NCBI GenBank assembly: GCA_905250075.1
Contig: CAJNOP010000018.1
Location: 2,672,149 to 2,736,148, forward strand
DNA from: Rotaria sp. Silwood1
Taxonomy: Eukaryota; Rotifera; Eurotatoria; Philodinida; Philodinidae
Direction of reading: 5' to 3'
DNA length: 64,000 bases
Within the stretch, counting starts at the first letter, position 1. Each line of letters begins with the position of its first letter. Position numbers and translations under genes: made by a program. This document shows, piece by piece, positions 62,401-64,000 of this stretch. The notes beneath the pieces are model-generated. The model worked only from the letters and a program-made list of their open reading frames with translations. It did not search any database and had not been told where the DNA came from.

Positions 62401-64000
62401 CGTTTAGGCAAAGCTTCGAATCAAAACTCGAAAATCGATTTTCATGGTGACCCGCCAGTGACCACAGCTTTATGTTAAACAATGTCGTAAGTATCCGAAA
62501 TCTTAAGAGCAAAGGTGCAGACAATTTAGCCGTCTTTGACTTTTACACCACTCTTCATGATCTCTCGTCTGAACATAGTCTTAATTAGACACTTGGGAGC
62601 GTTCTCTCGTCAATTTAACATCAATACTTAATCTTTTTTTTTGATCATTTCGCGATTGGTCATTATTCGAGAGCATGCCGGATGATCGATCGATAATCGA
62701 AAATGAGCTGTTGTCGAAGTAGCTGGATCGAGATCGAACCGACTGGCGTTGTCTAGATACTTCTTTCTAGGTTTCACGCATACGAGTCATTCATGTGAAA
62801 TAAATGAAAAAATATTAATTATTTTCTTTTACACAAAGAAACAAATGATGAATACGCCGAAGACTTGATCCAAAACAAGTTTTACAGATGCGTTTCAATT
62901 GTGTAATTTGTTTTATAAACGTATGTGTTCTGTCTAGATTTCTGGTTTTCTTCTTAAGATCCTGCTTCAAAGAGTAGAAGTATTTCTAAATTAATTAACA
63001 ATACCACAGTTGTTTGACAGAAGGAAAATTCTTATTAAATATTAAAATAATATAAATAGTAGGTCGATAAGATAGGCCGGAATTTCAACAACGGAAATTT
63101 TGCCATCTGATTCTTTGACAAATTATTTAATTTCTGCAAGCCATTTGTCAATTGAAAAAATTGTCAAAAGACTGACGCAATATTAAACAAATTATCGAAA
63201 GTTTATAGAACCATCAATTTTTTAAATTGAAGTTATTATTCTTCTTTTTATAATAGTTTTTCACTATATCTATTTTTAGACATAGAAGATGTTTTTATAT
63301 GAAAGCAACAAAAGCATGTAAAAATTTATGTTTCAAGTCCATTAAACTCTTCTTATAATGAGAAAGTGCATTTTAAAAAAGAACATACATTATTTTATCT
63401 TCGTGATGGCATAGAATAGAGAATTATTAACAATTTTCATAGATTAATAAAGAAAAAACTTAATCAACAATATCAACCTCATCAGTTTTATTTTAGTCTA
63501 TGATCAAAATAAGCTTGTTTGTAGATCATTGAAGATAGACTCACCGGAAATAACAAATAAGCAGAAAGGAAAAAACAACCAGAAAAGAAGAATATAGAGT
63601 AAAAACAAAAAAAGAATTCATCCTTTCCAACCCTGCACATCACACGACGAACTAGAAATTAGTTAACACAATACATATTAAAATACTATTTTTTTTTTTG
63701 GGTAAGTGGATTCAAGTAAAGCATTGTCTAAAGAGATGAAATATTTTTCATTGATTCTTTTTTTATCTTAAAAACAAGAAAAATTCCAACATAAATCTTA
63801 ATGTAGAGGTAATAAGTATTAAAAATTGATTTGAATAAGATAATCATAATTAAATATCTCTGCATGCGTAAAACTTTAAAGCTTTATTAAAAAAATGACA
63901 TTTGATTAAGATAGTAAAATGTTTTAAGCACTAATTCATTTTTTTCTCATAATTCTGCACAATAATGAAGATAAAATTCAATTTATAACTATCAGAAATA
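59429..64000. other. AT-rich intergenic region, one fold-back repeat, no gene seen
   Basis: No coding frame I can support to the end of the window; the small minus-strand frames at 61366-61593 and 62163-62411 are chance or lie within the fold-back repeat. A stretch of short repeated TTTAATCGGATTTT-like words lies around 61255-61430. Confidence 0.5.
62167..62452. repeat. Fold-back (MITE-like) repeat, copy 2
   Basis: The left arm begins GTAACCATAAAAATCGAG and the right arm ends CTCGAAAATCGATTTTCATG then GTGAC, its inverse. Pairing continues inward (GCTGATTAACAAAG with CTTTAATCAGTG; TACTCTGAGATGTAAG with ATATCTCAGAGTACC), so nearly the whole 286 bp can fold. It looks related to copy 1 at 58.4-58.6 kb. 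Confidence 0.6.

Noticed and set aside
1..64000. CRISPR arrays, operons, ribosome binding sites
   Set aside because: Nothing with regular repeat-spacer structure; gene architecture is eukaryotic.

Overview
This window looks like nuclear DNA from an AT-rich, intron-bearing invertebrate, most likely a bdelloid rotifer. The clues are very short introns (about 50-70 bp) in otherwise compact genes; many dispersed tracts built on TGTGGG/TGTGGGTG units, the telomeric repeat type reported for bdelloids; a mix of animal core genes with genes of possibly foreign origin; and several unrelated transposons. The species call is inference: no rRNA or mitochondrial marker is present.

Layout. 0-14 kb: an acyltransferase-3 membrane protein (2185-3555, +), then a three-exon Gfo/Idh/MocA oxidoreductase (10266-4231, -). 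Its last intron is about 4.6 kb and holds an inverted-repeat element, into one arm of which an apparently intact RTE-type non-LTR retrotransposon has inserted (4806-7884, with a 12-13 bp target duplication). Upstream lies a MULE-type DNA transposon with about 113 bp terminal inverted repeats and a broken FLYWCH/MULE transposase (10832-12755). 14-21 kb: a nine-exon gene for a three-domain trypsin-like protease whose first domain has lost all three catalytic residues (14600-17927, +), then a secreted intradiol-dioxygenase-like protein (20100-20971, +). 23-27 kb: a heavily decayed relic that I assign to DNA-PKcs, the NHEJ kinase. 30-36 kb: a carotenoid oxygenase (30139-31874, +), a truncated and frameshifted NHL-repeat gene (-), and an internally deleted pogo/Tigger transposon with TA target duplication (35127-36328).

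39-64 kb is more conservative: a gamma-butyrobetaine/trimethyllysine dioxygenase (39142-40434, +), a full kinesin-3 (KIF1/unc-104 type) gene over 11 kb (53266-42184, -), an isolated coiled-coil exon near 56 kb, and the enhancer-of-rudimentary homologue (59062-59428, +). The rest is AT-rich DNA with fold-back repeats and no gene I can see.

The most unusual pattern is about a dozen short loci in which a G-rich TGTGGG-like tract is followed, after a short unrelated spacer, by its C-rich complement. Every two-armed case is G-first, the polarity of two telomere ends joined together. All lie between 3.7 and 36.8 kb, the same part that holds the transposons and decayed genes. The genes form no operon-like unit; each appears independent.
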